Under the pieces are notes generated by a model. It was not told the origin of the DNA. It saw nothing but the letters and a program-made list of their open reading frames with translations, and did no database searches. Shown piece after piece: positions 24,346-36,171 of a DNA stretch of 64,000 nucleotides (its first letter is position 1; every line of letters starts with the position of its first letter). This stretch comes from Meandrina meandrites. Its lineage: Eukaryota; Cnidaria; Anthozoa; Scleractinia; Meandrinidae. Location of the stretch: the NCBI GenBank assembly GCA_963693305.1, contig OY855914.1, positions 10,686,403 to 10,750,402 on the forward strand. The letters are read 5' to 3'. The translations under genes were made by a program, and so were the position numbers.

Positions 24346-25275
24346 TAAAAATGGACGCATCCTACTAAGTGTTTTTCAGGTTCTTAGTTCTTGAGGAATA
24401 CACAGCATCAGTTGTAGTATTTCTAAAATAAACATAGAAGTTTTACTTTAAAATGAGATTTCCGCCTCTACTGTAGCTTATATTAATAAGACACTTTCCC
24501 CACTTCCCACCCCCCCCCCCCCCCATAACAGTTAAAATCTTTCTAATAATTAAAACAGTGAAAAGGCATAAATTGCCTTGTGATCGCAATTAGCTTTCTG
24601 CAAAGCTGCCATTTTTGTTATTGCTATTTTTTGTTAGTAACCACCATTTAGTCTTATATTTTCATAATTTTACTCCAAAAGCTTCGTTCGTCTTTTTTAC
24701 AAGGCTTTTTTAGGAATTACGTAGGCCATCCATTGAAAGCTTATAAAAGCATCTGTAATGTGTCCGTGTTGTCAGTTTGTCAAAAAGAGAAATGTATTAA
24801 TAAAGTCATACGATATGAGTTTTTATAATGATAAGGTTTTTTTTTATTTCTTAATTGGTTTGTGGAGTGAAAAAATTTCAGACAGTGATGGGATAGAAAA
24901 CTGTTATAACCGCTCTAAAAATGATCGCCCTTAACGTTTCTGGCACCCTTGCACACCGAGAGGACCTGTGAAGGGGAGCACATGTATTCACAAATTATGT
25001 GATGAGAAGTGTTTGTCTGATCACCGCCTTATTTGAAAGAAATTAATAAAGCTGCCAACGAAGTTACAAAAGCAGCCGAGTGAAATTAAAAGCTCTACGT
25101 TAAATGACATTTCACTGTTTATTAGAATGGCGAATAAAATAAAAACATTCAAATATTGAAATATTGAGAAGCTAATAACCATCGAGACGTGTACAGGTGT
25201 AACGCAGAACGCGACATACGGCGCAAAGAGACCAAAATTAATCTCACAGTTCATGGATATCACACTTCCTTTATT
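24346..25275. repeat. 930-bp direct tandem duplication, copy 2
   Basis: Second copy, adjacent to the first with no spacer. The few differences (for example cgcacaacg to cgcagaacg, catagaaaac to gatagaaaac upstream) indicate a recent event. The C run near 24509 differs in length. Confidence 0.95.
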
Positions 25276-27389
25276 TAATGTATGATAACACTTCCTTCCT
25301 TTCTCTACTATGCGCCATATATTTTCATCATGATATCTGCATACAAGGCAAAGCAGAACATCCGCACATAATTATTTGTTGTCTGAGGGACTCTCATACG
25401 CGGCGCTTGTTCGTTGGCGGCGCTTTATCGAAAGAGACGCTATTTTCGAAGACGACTTTCTTGTCGCCGAGCTCATCATAAAATCAATAGGTAGGGCACA
25501 GGCTTACCACCGTATGTTTGTGAGGTCACAGCACGCCCCATATAAATATTCAAATGTTCTCGCTAATCGCTATTGTAAATATTTAAGCTTCCTTAAATCG
25601 GGTTTTAGTCATATGTAATCATTATGGTGTAGTTTGTCATAAGACAATATTCATTTCAAAACAACCACCCCAGGGCTAAAAAGCTACATCGAGCTACTTT
25701 TAGCAGCCGTCAAGAAAACCGCTTCATAAATTAAAGATGATTTCCAGTCCGTACTGCGCAATCTCCGACTGCTTAAGGACAAATAAGTTTATTTAGGAAG
25801 GCGGCCTGGCAAGAACCAACCCGAACCACGATACAGCAACTGCAAGAACTAATATAAACTACGTTACATCACACACTCAATAACTTGCTTCTTGATAGGA
25901 AAAAACCGTCACCGCTGGCCACTAGCGTAGAGTCCTTGTGGATTGCTGCGAACCATCTCACGCCAATGAATATAGCACTGCATAACTGTTTCTCGATCAT
26001 TTTGCGTAGGTACGCGACCTTAACAAGCTTTACATCACTGACTGCCAGTGAGGCAGGGGAGTCCACTACTTAGGACCAAAAAACCCCTAAGACAAAATCA
26101 CTAAGTGAGCCAGGCTAACAAACTAGCAAGGCAAACAAACTTCGTGTACAACTGCCATAAGTCCGAGGAGCCCACTACTTTGGACTAAAATCTCTAGAAT
26201 GCAACGAACTTTCAGTGGACTAAAATCCCCTGAATATACAAATATATTGTGCCAGCTAGGCCAGCAAACTTACAAGACAAACAAACTTCTTGTACAATAG
26301 CACTTTAGGCTAGGGAGCCCTCTGCTGTTCATCAGTTCATTGAATACAAATATATTGTGCCAGTAAGGCTATAAATCGCGAATTGCGACTGGGAGGTCCA
26401 CAACTTTGGACCAAAACCCAGAAATACAACATGGTGCCAGTTAGGCTAAAGAACTGCAGAAGCTTCAAACTTCCTTACCAACAGCCGACAGGGCTACAGA
26501 ATTCATACTGAAATACAATGATATACACTGTGCCACTAATAGAAAAACGGAAACTATAACATCCCGGCTACAAAAGCCCGAGTAAAGAATATAAATACAA
26601 ATCCGTTGGAATAAACAAACTAACGGAGCTGAGCAACCGCATACAATGAAAACGCGATTAGCACGGAGGCCAGAAAAAACCTGCCACAAAAAACCCCGTG
26701 GGCAAAAAAGAAGCAGGAAATCTGGGTAGGAACCATGGCTCAAACTCCAACAATTGGTAGCCCATCCTACTGAGGCTTTACAAATAAATTCAAGGCTAGC
26801 CGACGACAAGGCGAAGAATAATCTGAAAAACTAAAAATAAAAAATAAACAGAGCCCTGAACTGGGCTGGTTCAGAGGCCTAGATGACTATCACGTGCTAA
26901 ACTCCCCCTTATATACCCCTGGTAAGCCACCCATAATGCACCGGCCTGGGACCCAGGCCGTGTTGTGTCCCGTGCTGGCAAAATAGTTATTTCGGCCTTC
27001 TTCGCAAGTTCATTCGGCAGAAATAACATTTACTGGGAAAGATAAACATTCTGGAACAAACGTACCCTTTTCTTCGTTGGTAGCACTAGATGTCCTTGCA
27101 AAACAATAATAACGAGTAGAAGAACATCCACCGTATTCAAAACCGACGTTTCAGCTCATCGAGCATTCTTTAACGAAACGACCCGTAATGGCGGACTAAA
27201 AAATTTCATGTACCTTATAGTCAGTTATTGTTTGGAATGTGGCTACACCTCTTGGCAATAAAGAAATATTTATATCAAGTATTTTGAGGGGTTTTCAGGC
27301 TTATTTTTTACGTATAACTCTCTTGCAATATCGCCCCCCGTCTTATCATGAAAAAAAAAAAGAGAAAAAAAAACATGCTAAAAACGTTT
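25276..27389. other. Gene-free region with a promoter-like repeat, possible solo LTR
   Basis: Short diverged modules recur between 26030 and 26460: ccactacttaggacc, ccactactttggac, ccacaactttggacc, each near tgccagt and an aatatattgtgcc-like block. Upstream on the minus strand lies a strong TATA-like motif. A promoter plus transcribed leader with internal modules would fit a retroelement LTR read on the minus strand, but no terminal pair or coding domain is seen. Confidence 0.3.
26908..26915 (-). promoter_or_regulatory. TATA-box-like motif
   Basis: On the minus strand the sequence reads ggggtatataaggggg, a textbook TATA box in a GC-rich context. It lies at the head of the promoter-like repeat, not close to a receptor start codon, so it more likely belongs to a mobile element than to a gene. 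Confidence 0.4.
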
Positions 27390-28307
27390 TCAGGAAAAAC
27401 ATTGTTTCACCGTATCCTTTACTGCTTGACGCAAGCTTCTCATTTTCCAGCAATAAAGAAGCGGGTTCAAAGACGAGTTTAGGTATACAAGAGCCGCTGA
27501 AAATCCCCAAAGAGCGTCAAGAAATGCGGATGATCCGTTGATAGTAATTATAGCAATAACAATACTGTATGGCAAGTAACAAATAACCAGTGTCAACTGT
27601 ATCCAAAGTGCCATATTCACTGTTTTTCTGTATCGTGCAATCTTCAGTAAAATATTTCCCATTGGTGGTTCATGTACTTGGTTGTTGTTCAGTCGATGGC
27701 GAAGAATAAAGTAGATTTTCGAGTAGCAAAGCGCTGAAACCAAGAGACTCAACAAAATCATTCCGTAGCGAAAACTAAACGGGATTTCGTACTTCCAGAC
27801 TGAGAACGAGGCAAAACCGATGCTGGAAATCCAGAACCAGCTGAGGAAGGCGCGAGTTCTTCCCATTGTTACAATGTGTCTGTATCTGACCCCTGATAAC
27901 AAGGCCAGAAGTCTGTCCACACTTATAGCAGCCAACGTTAACAGAGACACTGAGCACAAAATTGTAAAACTGACGGTACAAATGACAGCGGAATAAAAAC
28001 AAAGTTGCAGCCAATGCTTGTGGTCTCGTTCTATACCCAGCGCCATTGAATAGACAGCAGCGCTTGGTTCCGAAATGAGACCAACGAAGAGGTCAGTCAT
28101 GGCGAGGCAGCGATATAGAAGCTTTGATGGCGGGTGAAGAGAAGACTCCTTGTGCAAGGCAACTAGGATCAAAGTATTCCCGAGGAATGCAGTGACGGAA
28201 AAGAAACTGTTGATAATCGAGAGAAGAAGCTTATAATTTCCATACGAATGGCGCGTGCAAAACAGATTTTGAGTGGACAAGTAACCTTCCTTGGTGAAGT
28301 TTTCCAT
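27390..28307 (-). CDS. MECA-like class A orphan GPCR, intronless
   Basis: A 305-residue receptor starting at the ATG at 28307 (MENFTKEGYL). Helix markers are GNTLILVAL (TM1), LAMTDLFVGL (TM2), SVDRLLALLSGVRYRHIV (end of TM3), CYLPYSIV (TM6) and SSLNPLLYCWK (TM7). TM5 reads MILLSLLVSALCYSKIYFIL, without proline. It is clearly a cousin of the receptors at 10109 and 22197 but more diverged, with a longer loop before TM3 (GIERDHKHWLQ). The C-terminal tail after helix 8 is very short. A duplicated noncoding block shared with other array members sits about 750 bp upstream. Confidence 0.9.
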   Translation of the reverse strand: MENFTKEGYLSTQNLFCTRHSYGNYKLLLSIINSFFSVTAFLGNTLILVALHKESSLHPPSKLLYRCLAMTDLFVGLISEPSAAVYSMALGIERDHKHWLQLCFYSAVICTVSFTILCSVSLLTLAAISVDRLLALLSGVRYRHIVTMGRTRAFLSWFWISSIGFASFSVWKYEIPFSFRYGMILLSLLVSALCYSKIYFILRHRLNNNQVHEPPMGNILLKIARYRKTVNMALWIQLTLVICYLPYSIVIAIITINGSSAFLDALWGFSAALVYLNSSLNPLLYCWKMRSLRQAVKDTVKQCFS

Positions 28308-29054
28308 TGTTATTTGAGTGACTGGCGTGTTACTGCGAATAACTGTTGATGATTCATCTGCGGCTTCGACTACAACGCTTCCCGTTATTTGACGTGGGGT
28401 TCGAGTTTGACATCTGCTAATGCCAGTATACGTAATCGGTATTTGTTGTTTAGGTAGTTCAAACAGCTGTCTGTGAATAGCAAGAAGACACCGCTTCCTC
28501 TCTAAGGCCGGATGAAAACTGCTTCTTCTTCAAAATTATTCTTGTGGATTTATTAGTGAAAAACTTGTGTTCGTATACCTTTGTGATTTGCTTTTTGATC
28601 CTGAGAGCAATATTTTGTTTTAATACGATCTACATTCATTAACAAGAAATACAAAAATCGTGCTAATCATTTTTTTGTTTCCTGACATGATCATTAGTAA
28701 ACAGTGAGAACTTTGTTAGGTCCACAAAGGTCTGAAAGGATTATCTATAAGACAGCAAACATTGGAAGCTAAGAAGTGCTGCCGTTATCAGTTAGATACT
28801 TTTTAAGGTGCAGTTCTTCTAAAACATTAACAATCTCCAGCTAAATATAAAATTGAACTTTACACGTAACATATTTTCTGGTCGACCCAAAGCTTTCACT
28901 TAACTTACTCCAATTCTTTACTTTTCTTTTAATTTCTAGAGTAATTGAAAGACGTGATTTGAATTTTAAACTTAGATTTTGCTGTTGGGCCTTTTGTCGC
29001 GATAATGACATTTCCTCTCATAGATTGAGGAAGTTGTTCCCTTGAATTGCATTT
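28308..29054. other. 5' flank of receptor, no gene
   Basis: AT-rich, no coding frame. The word caaacagctgtc near 28461 resembles aaacagctgtcg near 23278 upstream of the receptor at 22197, a possible shared E-box (CAGCTG) site. Confidence 0.3.
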
Positions 29055-29972
29055 TAAATCCCCTAGCATTTAGAATTCAGGAAATGGCGATTTTATAGCA
29101 CAAAATATGACGATGTCCACTGTTTACATTATGTTTTCTCATACAAACATCTAACTTTAAGACTTCCTCCAACAACCTGACTATTTCTCGTTCTTTTTGG
29201 AAAGTGTTAATTATTTCTATTGAGATTACTGTATTCTACTCTAACTATAACAAGTACTTCAGCGCAAGAATTGGTCAAGTTAATGTTAAAAATGATATGT
29301 TGAAAAAGTAGATTAGTCTCTGTGACTATATTTACCAATGGTACGATAAAATAGACAAGGAAGTAACTAAAGAAAAATAAGTAGTAAAATTCGCTACTGA
29401 GAGCCAGTTGATCCGGTTGATTCAAGTTAGAATTCAGGAAATGCCAATTTTAGCACAAAACGTGACAATGTCCACTATTTACGTTCCGTTTTGTCATAAA
29501 AACATATAACTATAAGACTTCCAACAACTTGACTATTTCTCGTTTTTTTTTTTTTTTTGGAAAGTGTTAATTATTTCAATTAAGATTACGTCATTATTCC
29601 ACTATTGCTCCATTTTACCATATTAGGGCAAAAGAACGCGGAAAATATGCCACGTTATTATACTGCAGAACAGGGCAAAAATACGAACTAAAGGCGGAGC
29701 GACAAAATGGCCGACATATAATACGAGCGGACATTTTGCGAGTTGCGTAGTATTGCGTAATACTACGCAACTCGCAAAATATCCGCGGGTATTATATGCT
29801 AAACCATAGAACAAGATGTATAGATTCTACTCTAACTATGGCAAGTACTTGAGTGCAAGAATTGATCAAGTTAATGTTAAAAATGGTATGTTTACATTGA
29901 AAAAGAACATTAGTCTCTGTGAATATATTTACCAATGGCACGATAAAATCGAGAAGGGAGTAACTAAATAAA
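29055..29972. repeat. Local tandem duplication of receptor 5' flank, second copy interrupted
   Basis: Block 29070-29380 recurs at 29427-29591 plus 29819-29972. Both contain gactatttctcgtt, ggaaagtgttaattattt, ctactctaactat and tatatttaccaatgg. The first part also resembles the upstream block of the receptors at 10109 and 262. The second copy is split by the insert at 29592-29818. Confidence 0.8.
29592..29818. mobile_element. Palindrome-bearing insertion
   Basis: About 227 bases absent from the neighbouring copy of the duplication. Its core 29715-29798 is a near-perfect palindrome: cattttgcgagttgcgtagt pairs with actacgcaactcgcaaaata. The end accatagaacaag matches accatcgaacaagg of the element at 54853-54990, so the two form a family. 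Confidence 0.75.
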
Positions 29973-31171
29973 AAAAAATGGTCCGCAATGCGAACATGTG
30001 TGGCTTACAAGTCCACTTGTAGCATTTACAGACTGTAATTGAAGTAAAACTGAGGAGAAAGGATAATTCAGAGAAAGTAGGTGGTTATGAAATTGACAAC
30101 AACATAAATTATACCGTCTGGATATTTCGCTTAGAGGGAAAGTATGGAGTGACAATATCTCTCCAGAGGGAGGTGAACAATTTTCCATATTAAAATTCTC
30201 GTATATTGCCTCTATTGACAATTGCACAAATGGTTACCGGCAAAAATGTGTGCCTGGAAAGTAAGTGAAAGTGTTAGTGTAAATTATGTGTTATTACTCA
30301 ATTTGTTGAAATTTACTACTTGCCGACCAGTCAGACTAAGGCAAAGGAGATAAAACAACAAGTCACTTGGTTCAAAATAATGTCGATTGATGCATTATGG
30401 TTCAGTGTCTCTCGTACTAGTCCCTTACTACCTATGCTGAAGAGGATATAGGATAACAAGTGTAAATTTTATGGTCTGAGCTTTTCCGAGGCATACCGGA
30501 TTAGCCTGTCTTTGCCTACTGTGTACATTCTCGTTCAAGAGACGACCATCCCTTAGTTCCATGCTAAGAGAAGCAAACAGACAAAAAGGACCGTGGGTCT
30601 GAGGAAGAGCCGACATATCTGCGAGGAATGGCAGATGAAATTGCAGGTTTCCAACGTCTATATTTTGATGAAGGAAGCACCTTCAAGTTTTCTTTCCATA
30701 TGAAAGGACATTATAGACGCCAGTAAGTTATTCTGGGCAGGGAATTAAATTTTGTCTCACTTTCGTTGCGAGGCTATGCAGCTAGACTATCAGTGAATGA
30801 CAACAACATAAAATACATTCATAAATATTTTAATGATTGTTTTAGAGTTTAAACATTAACATAATAACAAGACAAAAATTGAAATAATCCAAGTTTTCAA
30901 AAATTATGTTCCTCCGTGTTCGTCAACAAAACAAACTAACGATTAACTTAGAGTTCAATCGCCAACATAATAACAGCACGAAAATTGAAGTAATCTGAGT
31001 TTCCAAAAAGTATGTTCTTACGTGTTTCATGTGTTGGCTTGTATGAGAAGAACTAACTCGTGAAAAAACACACAAACAAAATGGCGTACTGACGAGCTGT
31101 GGGTAACAACACAACCTTGTACCCAGGCTCTCTCGCAAGCTCACGTGACGGGCTTTGAGTTGGTGGACAAA

Positions 31172-31202
<31 letters not shown>

Positions 31203-31445
31203 ATATCGCGGGTGATGCATGGCTTTGCTACGGTCAATTTTTCACCGTCGTGGTGCCTTGATACAGCGACGAAGTGCTGCCAATCAAGGTCTTTCTAAGA
31301 ACGGCATAACCGCTGAAGTTAACGGCCGAAAAAATTATATTATAATTTTTAAAATCTGCTTGTTTCTTCTACCTGAATACCTAGAAAAGAAGCATTAAAT
31401 TCCAAAAAGAAGCATGAAGAGTTGTTATTTCCCTATAAAATATGT
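29973..31445. other. Gene-free stretch with an AAAT microsatellite
   Basis: No supported gene. A run of about nine AAAT units lies at 31170-31204, preceded by a GC-richer block (gtacccaggctctctcg) that may be the body of a small retroposed element with this tail. Confidence 0.4.
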
Positions 31446-31596
<151 letters not shown>

Positions 31597-31688
31597 CAAG
31601 CGCTTCGCTACGCCTTTAGTGGACTAAAATACATTGCAAGCTAACCTTTTATAATATAGACTCTTGGTTTTAGGCCATCGTAACTTGA

Positions 31689-32280
31689 TTAAAAACATAA
31701 AACAAACAGCGGTGATAAACATTGTGAAAAATCGCATTTTACTAACTTGACGTTTCGTATGCTATGCAACATACATTTTCAAAAGTATGATCGTTACAAA
31801 ATTTTAACGACTATTATATATTGTTATGAAAAGGGTCTGGAACCTAGACTGAGACAATTGATCTACAGCAGTAACTTAATATTATCGCTTAGGTTAATAG
31901 AGCAACAACCTCTCACTGCCAACGTTCGCATTTAATGAGGGTTGTAGCTCATGGATGAATAAGGTCTCTTTAATTTTACAATGGAGGTCAGTTTTGCCGG
32001 ATGCTAGAATGTCAAAATGATCTACAACCCTCATTGAATGCCAACGTTGGCAGTGAGAGGTTGTCGCTCTATTAACCTAAGCGATAATATTAAGTTACTG
32101 CTGTAGATCAATTGTCTCAGTCTAGGTTCCAGACCCTTTTCATAACAATATATAATAGTCGTTAAAATTTTGTAACGGTCATACTTTTGAAAATGTATGT
32201 TGCATAGCATACGAAACGTCAAGTTAGTAAAATGCGATTTTTCACAATGTTTATCACCGCTGTTTGTTTCATGTTTTTAA
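31689..32280. repeat. Long inverted repeat: two 259-bp arms, 74-bp spacer
   Basis: Left arm 31689-31947 and right arm 32022-32280 are reverse complements with few mismatches (gagcaacaacc/gagcgacaacc, gatcgttac/gaccgttac). Each arm contains acgtttcgtatgctatgcaa. A transcript through it would fold into a long double-stranded hairpin. It is either a foldback transposon or an inverted duplication of a retroelement end. Confidence 0.95.
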
Positions 32281-34775
32281 CCTTTTATTCTTTTTTGTAA
32301 GTTTATATAACATAAAAAATAGAAGTCTAGGTCAAACGTTCTAGAACATTTTGGGAATTAAATTTGTACTGTCGAAAACTGGTTGAACATACAATGCTAT
32401 TTCCGTAAATACGCTACCTACGTAACTTGAAAATTGTACGACATGAAGTCAAAGCAATGAGTGCTTAACTTAGTCATGACAGGTTTTTGCTGACACGTGC
32501 GTGATCCACCAATAAAGTGATTTTTATGTTATTTTTATTATCAAATCGGATCTTGCGTAACGAAACATACAGCAACAACAACAGGGACTGGATCCGCCAC
32601 TGCTTCATGACAATATTAGGTAATTATAACTAGTAATAGTTCCCACTATAGCTGTCCCCGACTTTATATAATTTCATTTACAGCAATAATCTAAGATTAG
32701 TGGAGTACATTTATTTGACGCCATTAATTATTGGAGGGCATGGACTACACAATTAGGCGATTTTACTGTGCCAAGTACGTCGCGACATTGTTGTTGCGGA
32801 AATTCCTTTTTCGCAAGCGACCAGAGCTTAGCGCCGGTAACAATGGATAAATGTGTTGCAAATACACAAATAAATGTTATGGCCTTTCTAAGAAGTAAAT
32901 TCGTTTTCTCGAGTCATAATCCACTTACATATTGCTGAGGTTGTATATATAGTTAAGCGTATACCAAAGCATATAAAGTCAAATGAGAAAGTGCAACTTA
33001 TAGTTCGATTTTCGCCGCTTCAAGTTGGATTTGTGGATTGTTCCTGTTTCACGATAATATAATAACCTCACCGGCTGCTACGTTTGAAAAGAGCGTACTA
33101 TCCATGTTCGCCAACAATTCGAAAGAACCAGATTGCTTCCCAAGCATCGTTACCCGTGTTGTTTGAATTGTTGGCCCATTTAAAAAAATAAAATACTGAA
33201 ACGATTGATGTGTTCAACAATATCTGTTTGAGCTTTCATGTCATAACAATGTTTGTACGTGGTCAACACGAATTTTGATTTTCCAGGATAAACACATAGA
33301 TTTCTGTTTAAATTTTCTTTAAGCTTGTAAGCTTGAGGTTGTTAATTCCACATAAATGAACAGGGATCGCATTTAAAAAGTAAAGTTTGCGGAGCTTTTC
33401 TGTTTTATGACCGTTACTCTGACACGACTTTTTAAAGTTGAAGCCAATTAAAGTGCTAGAGGGGTCCTTTTTATAGGCTCGCTCCATACTTAATACCGCC
33501 TTTGACGCCTTTTGTTATTGAGCGAGCTTTAACAAGAGTTGCAAAAATTATTTTAGATTTTAGTTAAGCTTAGCTAATGTCTAAGCGTTCTCTCTTAAAA
33601 AAAGAATGCTTACTCCATTCGTCTTCAACCGTTTCCTAAGCAGTCTGGTTAGTACTTCTTCGTGAGAAGTGAAGTATTGGCGGGATTCTGCTATTGGTCG
33701 TCTGCCTTAGTTCAATTTCAAGTTTATGTTCGTTTGAAACTCATGGGGTACAACATACTCTCTTAAAACAGTCTTAATTTAAATTTTATAACGACGCCCC
33801 TTTCAGCGCTCCACTCACATCGAGTGTGATTTTTCGGGTATTTTATCATCGTGCTGATTCTCTACTGAAAAAGTACTCAATGTGTCGGTGTACCATTGGA
33901 ATATTAAACTATGATTATTGCTTTCTATCTGGGTAATTTTCTAACTTTAAAGTTAAGTTTTTCCCTCGTCATTTTTTGTTCCATTTTCTCGAGCCGTTTG
34001 GTCAAAATTACAAGGCATCTCAGATCAACACACAACCGAGCAAGGGGTCTTGAGCGATATTTCTTTTACGCAAGCGCAAACTGAAAATGTACCGCCAAAA
34101 TCAAAGAGAGAAACAAATTTCCTTTGTTTTGATATGTAAATTGTCGAAGAAAAAGCAAATTTGAGCTTGTCAAATGGCCTTTCAATACAGCTATATCTTC
34201 CCTATTGTGCTTTTTTTTTTGTCCGTTTTGTGATCTTGAAAGCAATAGGAGAGGAATTGGGAAACCCGGAAAGCGCTTCGGAGAGTAATTTGCCGTCATT
34301 TACGAACGAGATAAAGAAGTAAGTGAAGATCTTAGCAGAACAAGTGCGTTCTTTTAGGCTAGTTTACGGGATTTTTGTTTTATAACATTCGTCCTTTTAA
34401 ATTTCATTGCAGCTTGCTAATCTATACGGTTTCAAAGGAAAGTGAAAACGGAGACAGAGAGAATTATCAGGGTTATCTCGGCTATCGTCAACAAAGTGTT
34501 CGAGCGATCTGGCATACGCGGAGGCATTTCAGAAGTTTTTAGAAAGAAAATATTCTGCCTCGAGAAAGCAGTCAAGAAAGCAAGTAAGTGTGGTGGAGGG
34601 CAATTAAATGCACTTCTCACAGTTGAGAACGGGTCCTTCCTATTAATTTAAGGTGTAATATAACGAGGTTGATGTGGTTCAGCTTTAAATGAGAACAGCA
34701 AGTTAAGGGGGGAGAAAAGAGTTTTAGAGGAATCACTAGTACAATCACTACTTGTCTTCTATGCACAAGGAATTT
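32281..34775. other. Gene-free stretch
   Basis: Frames at 34066-34299(-) and 34442-34651(+) are short; the second lacks an ATG start. The latter reads KVFERSGIRGGISEVFRKK and ends near a gtaagt, so it could be an exon of an unrecognised gene, but nothing confirms this. Confidence 0.35.
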
Positions 34776-35048
34776 TTACCATAGAATGAACAGCTTTTCC
34801 TTACGAACAAACGGAAAATATTCAGATCCTTCATTGCTCCCGAAAGGCATCCACTCATCGAAGTGAGAGCTGTGCTCAACATAGTGGATTTTCAATCTTT
34901 TGTTGCCTTTATCAACCTTCGTGACTTCAATATCATACAACTTTTTATCTTTTTTTCTGTGGATTGCCTTTTTAACGGGGGTGTATGCCGGGAATTCAAT
35001 GCAAAACCGCTTTGGTTCTTTAATTTCTCTCTTTGGCCTGTCGGCCAT
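34776..35048 (-). CDS. Small protein with a chromo-barrel (Tudor-knot)-like domain
   Basis: A 90-residue frame from the ATG at 35048 (MADRPKREIKEPKRF). The basic N-terminus, residues about 1-35, is followed by LYDIEVTKVDKGNKRLKIHY and then the aromatic ending HFDEWMPF. This spacing of a charged beta-hairpin with a terminal DEW is characteristic of chromo-barrel domains such as those of MSL3, MRG15 and MOF, which bind methylated histones or nucleic acid. The frame ends with RKEKLFILW; it could be a single-exon gene, the first exon of a longer one, or part of a mobile element, since polymerase debris lies about 250 bp away. Confidence 0.5.
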   Translation of the reverse strand: MADRPKREIKEPKRFCIEFPAYTPVKKAIHRKKDKKLYDIEVTKVDKGNKRLKIHYVEHSSHFDEWMPFGSNEGSEYFPFVRKEKLFILW

Positions 35049-35293
35049 TTTGAAAATACGCTGCGTTGAGCGTGCGCATTACGAGCAGTTAGCGGCCGCA
35101 TCCGCCAGGAACCGGGAAAAACAAATGTTCGTCGTACTGGGGAAAGAGTTCGATCTGTGTCCCCATTGCTTTTGTGATTATTCCTCGTCTGTTACACCTC
35201 TCGACAATTGGTAATTTTTATTTTGTTATTTTCAAGCCTCTTTATTAAAAATGAGTTTAAAGTTCAAATAATCTTGTTTCACTTTTATTCTGC

Positions 35294-35671
35294 CACGATC
35301 TTTACGTGAAAACGGATGTCGCACTGTTAGCGGATGTTTTTGAGAACTTCCGAAACCTGTGCCAAGAGCAGTACGGGTTAGATCCGGCGCATTATTACAC
35401 TTTGCCATGCCTGAGCTGGGACGTGCCCTTGAAAAAGACTGAAGTCAAGATGACGTCATATATATGACAGACCTTGAAATGCATCCCCACGCTTCGTGGA
35501 AAGGGGAATGCGGGGTGGAATCTCCATGGTGAGGAAATATACGCCAAGGCAAACAACCCGCTACTATCGGACTATGACCCCAGCAAACCGAACAATTACA
35601 TCATGTATCTCGACGCGAACACGGATGGGCAATGTAACGAAATTGGGAAGTTTTTCTCATGTCGTATATAG
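35294..35671 (+). pseudogene. Decayed family-B DNA polymerase fragment (Polinton/Maverick-like)
   Basis: From 35294 the frame encodes HDLYVKTDVALLADVFENFR, then GLDPAHYYTLPCLSWD, then stops at 35465-35467. The same frame resumes with YAKANNPLLSDYDPSKPNNY and IMYLDAN, with a short excursion into another frame (MRGGISMV) at about 35500. These blocks match the exonuclease-to-palm region of protein-primed B-family polymerases carried by Polinton/Maverick elements and related linear genomes. Catalytic motifs beyond the DPSKPNNYIMYLD block are missing. It is short, frame-broken and dead. Confidence 0.65.
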
Positions 35672-36171
35672 ATCATGTCAGGTCATTCAGATTTTGTTCG
35701 GCAGCCATTGAAGTGAGTACTCAGTGATTCGTCAACATACTTTTATTAGATGTACGAGCTAACAAGCTTTCCAGTAAATAATGTTTACTGAATGCTCATA
35801 TAAGATGTATCATAGCAAACATAACCTTCCAGGTAGTAACTTAAAGCTAAAACTTCTCTGTTCAAATACTTCGAAGCAGTTAAACTCTTTCTAAAATAAT
35901 CGGAAAGGCTAATCGTTTCTGTTCCGACAAAATTGCTTAGAGAAGAAAAAACTGTGCTTTCAGGTCTAAGAAGGCCTTACTTAAGTAATGCCGGAGATTG
36001 TCCTTGTAATTTAGTCCTCTAAGCCAAATGATAAATGTCTACAGTAAATCTGTCTCTTTCCTTTTTCTTTCTATAAACAGCTGCTACTGAAAAATTGCGC
36101 TTAATTTTCTGCAAGTTATGTCCGTTAAGGTTAATCAATAGTATTAAAAAAATCTCATTAATCAGCAGGCC
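35672..36171. other. Gene-free stretch
   Basis: AT-rich, no recognisable coding frame or repeat structure. Confidence 0.35.

Noticed and set aside
24091..25263. Hydrophobic 80-90-codon minus-strand frame repeated in both 930-bp copies.
   Set aside because: Preserved only because the duplication is recent; no GPCR or other membrane-family motif.
26465..26809. 114-codon minus-strand frame downstream of a TATA box.
   Set aside because: It starts with TTG, has no internal early ATG and no recognisable domain.
27137..27177. gatgagctgaaacgtcgg on the minus strand resembles a minimal hammerhead of Penelope-like elements.
   Set aside because: Stem II would be only a couple of bases and the CTGATGA strand reads CGATGA; suggestive but not enough to annotate.
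31747..32222. Identical 62-residue frames on both strands.
   Set aside because: They are the two arms of the inverted repeat and begin with TTG, with no domain.
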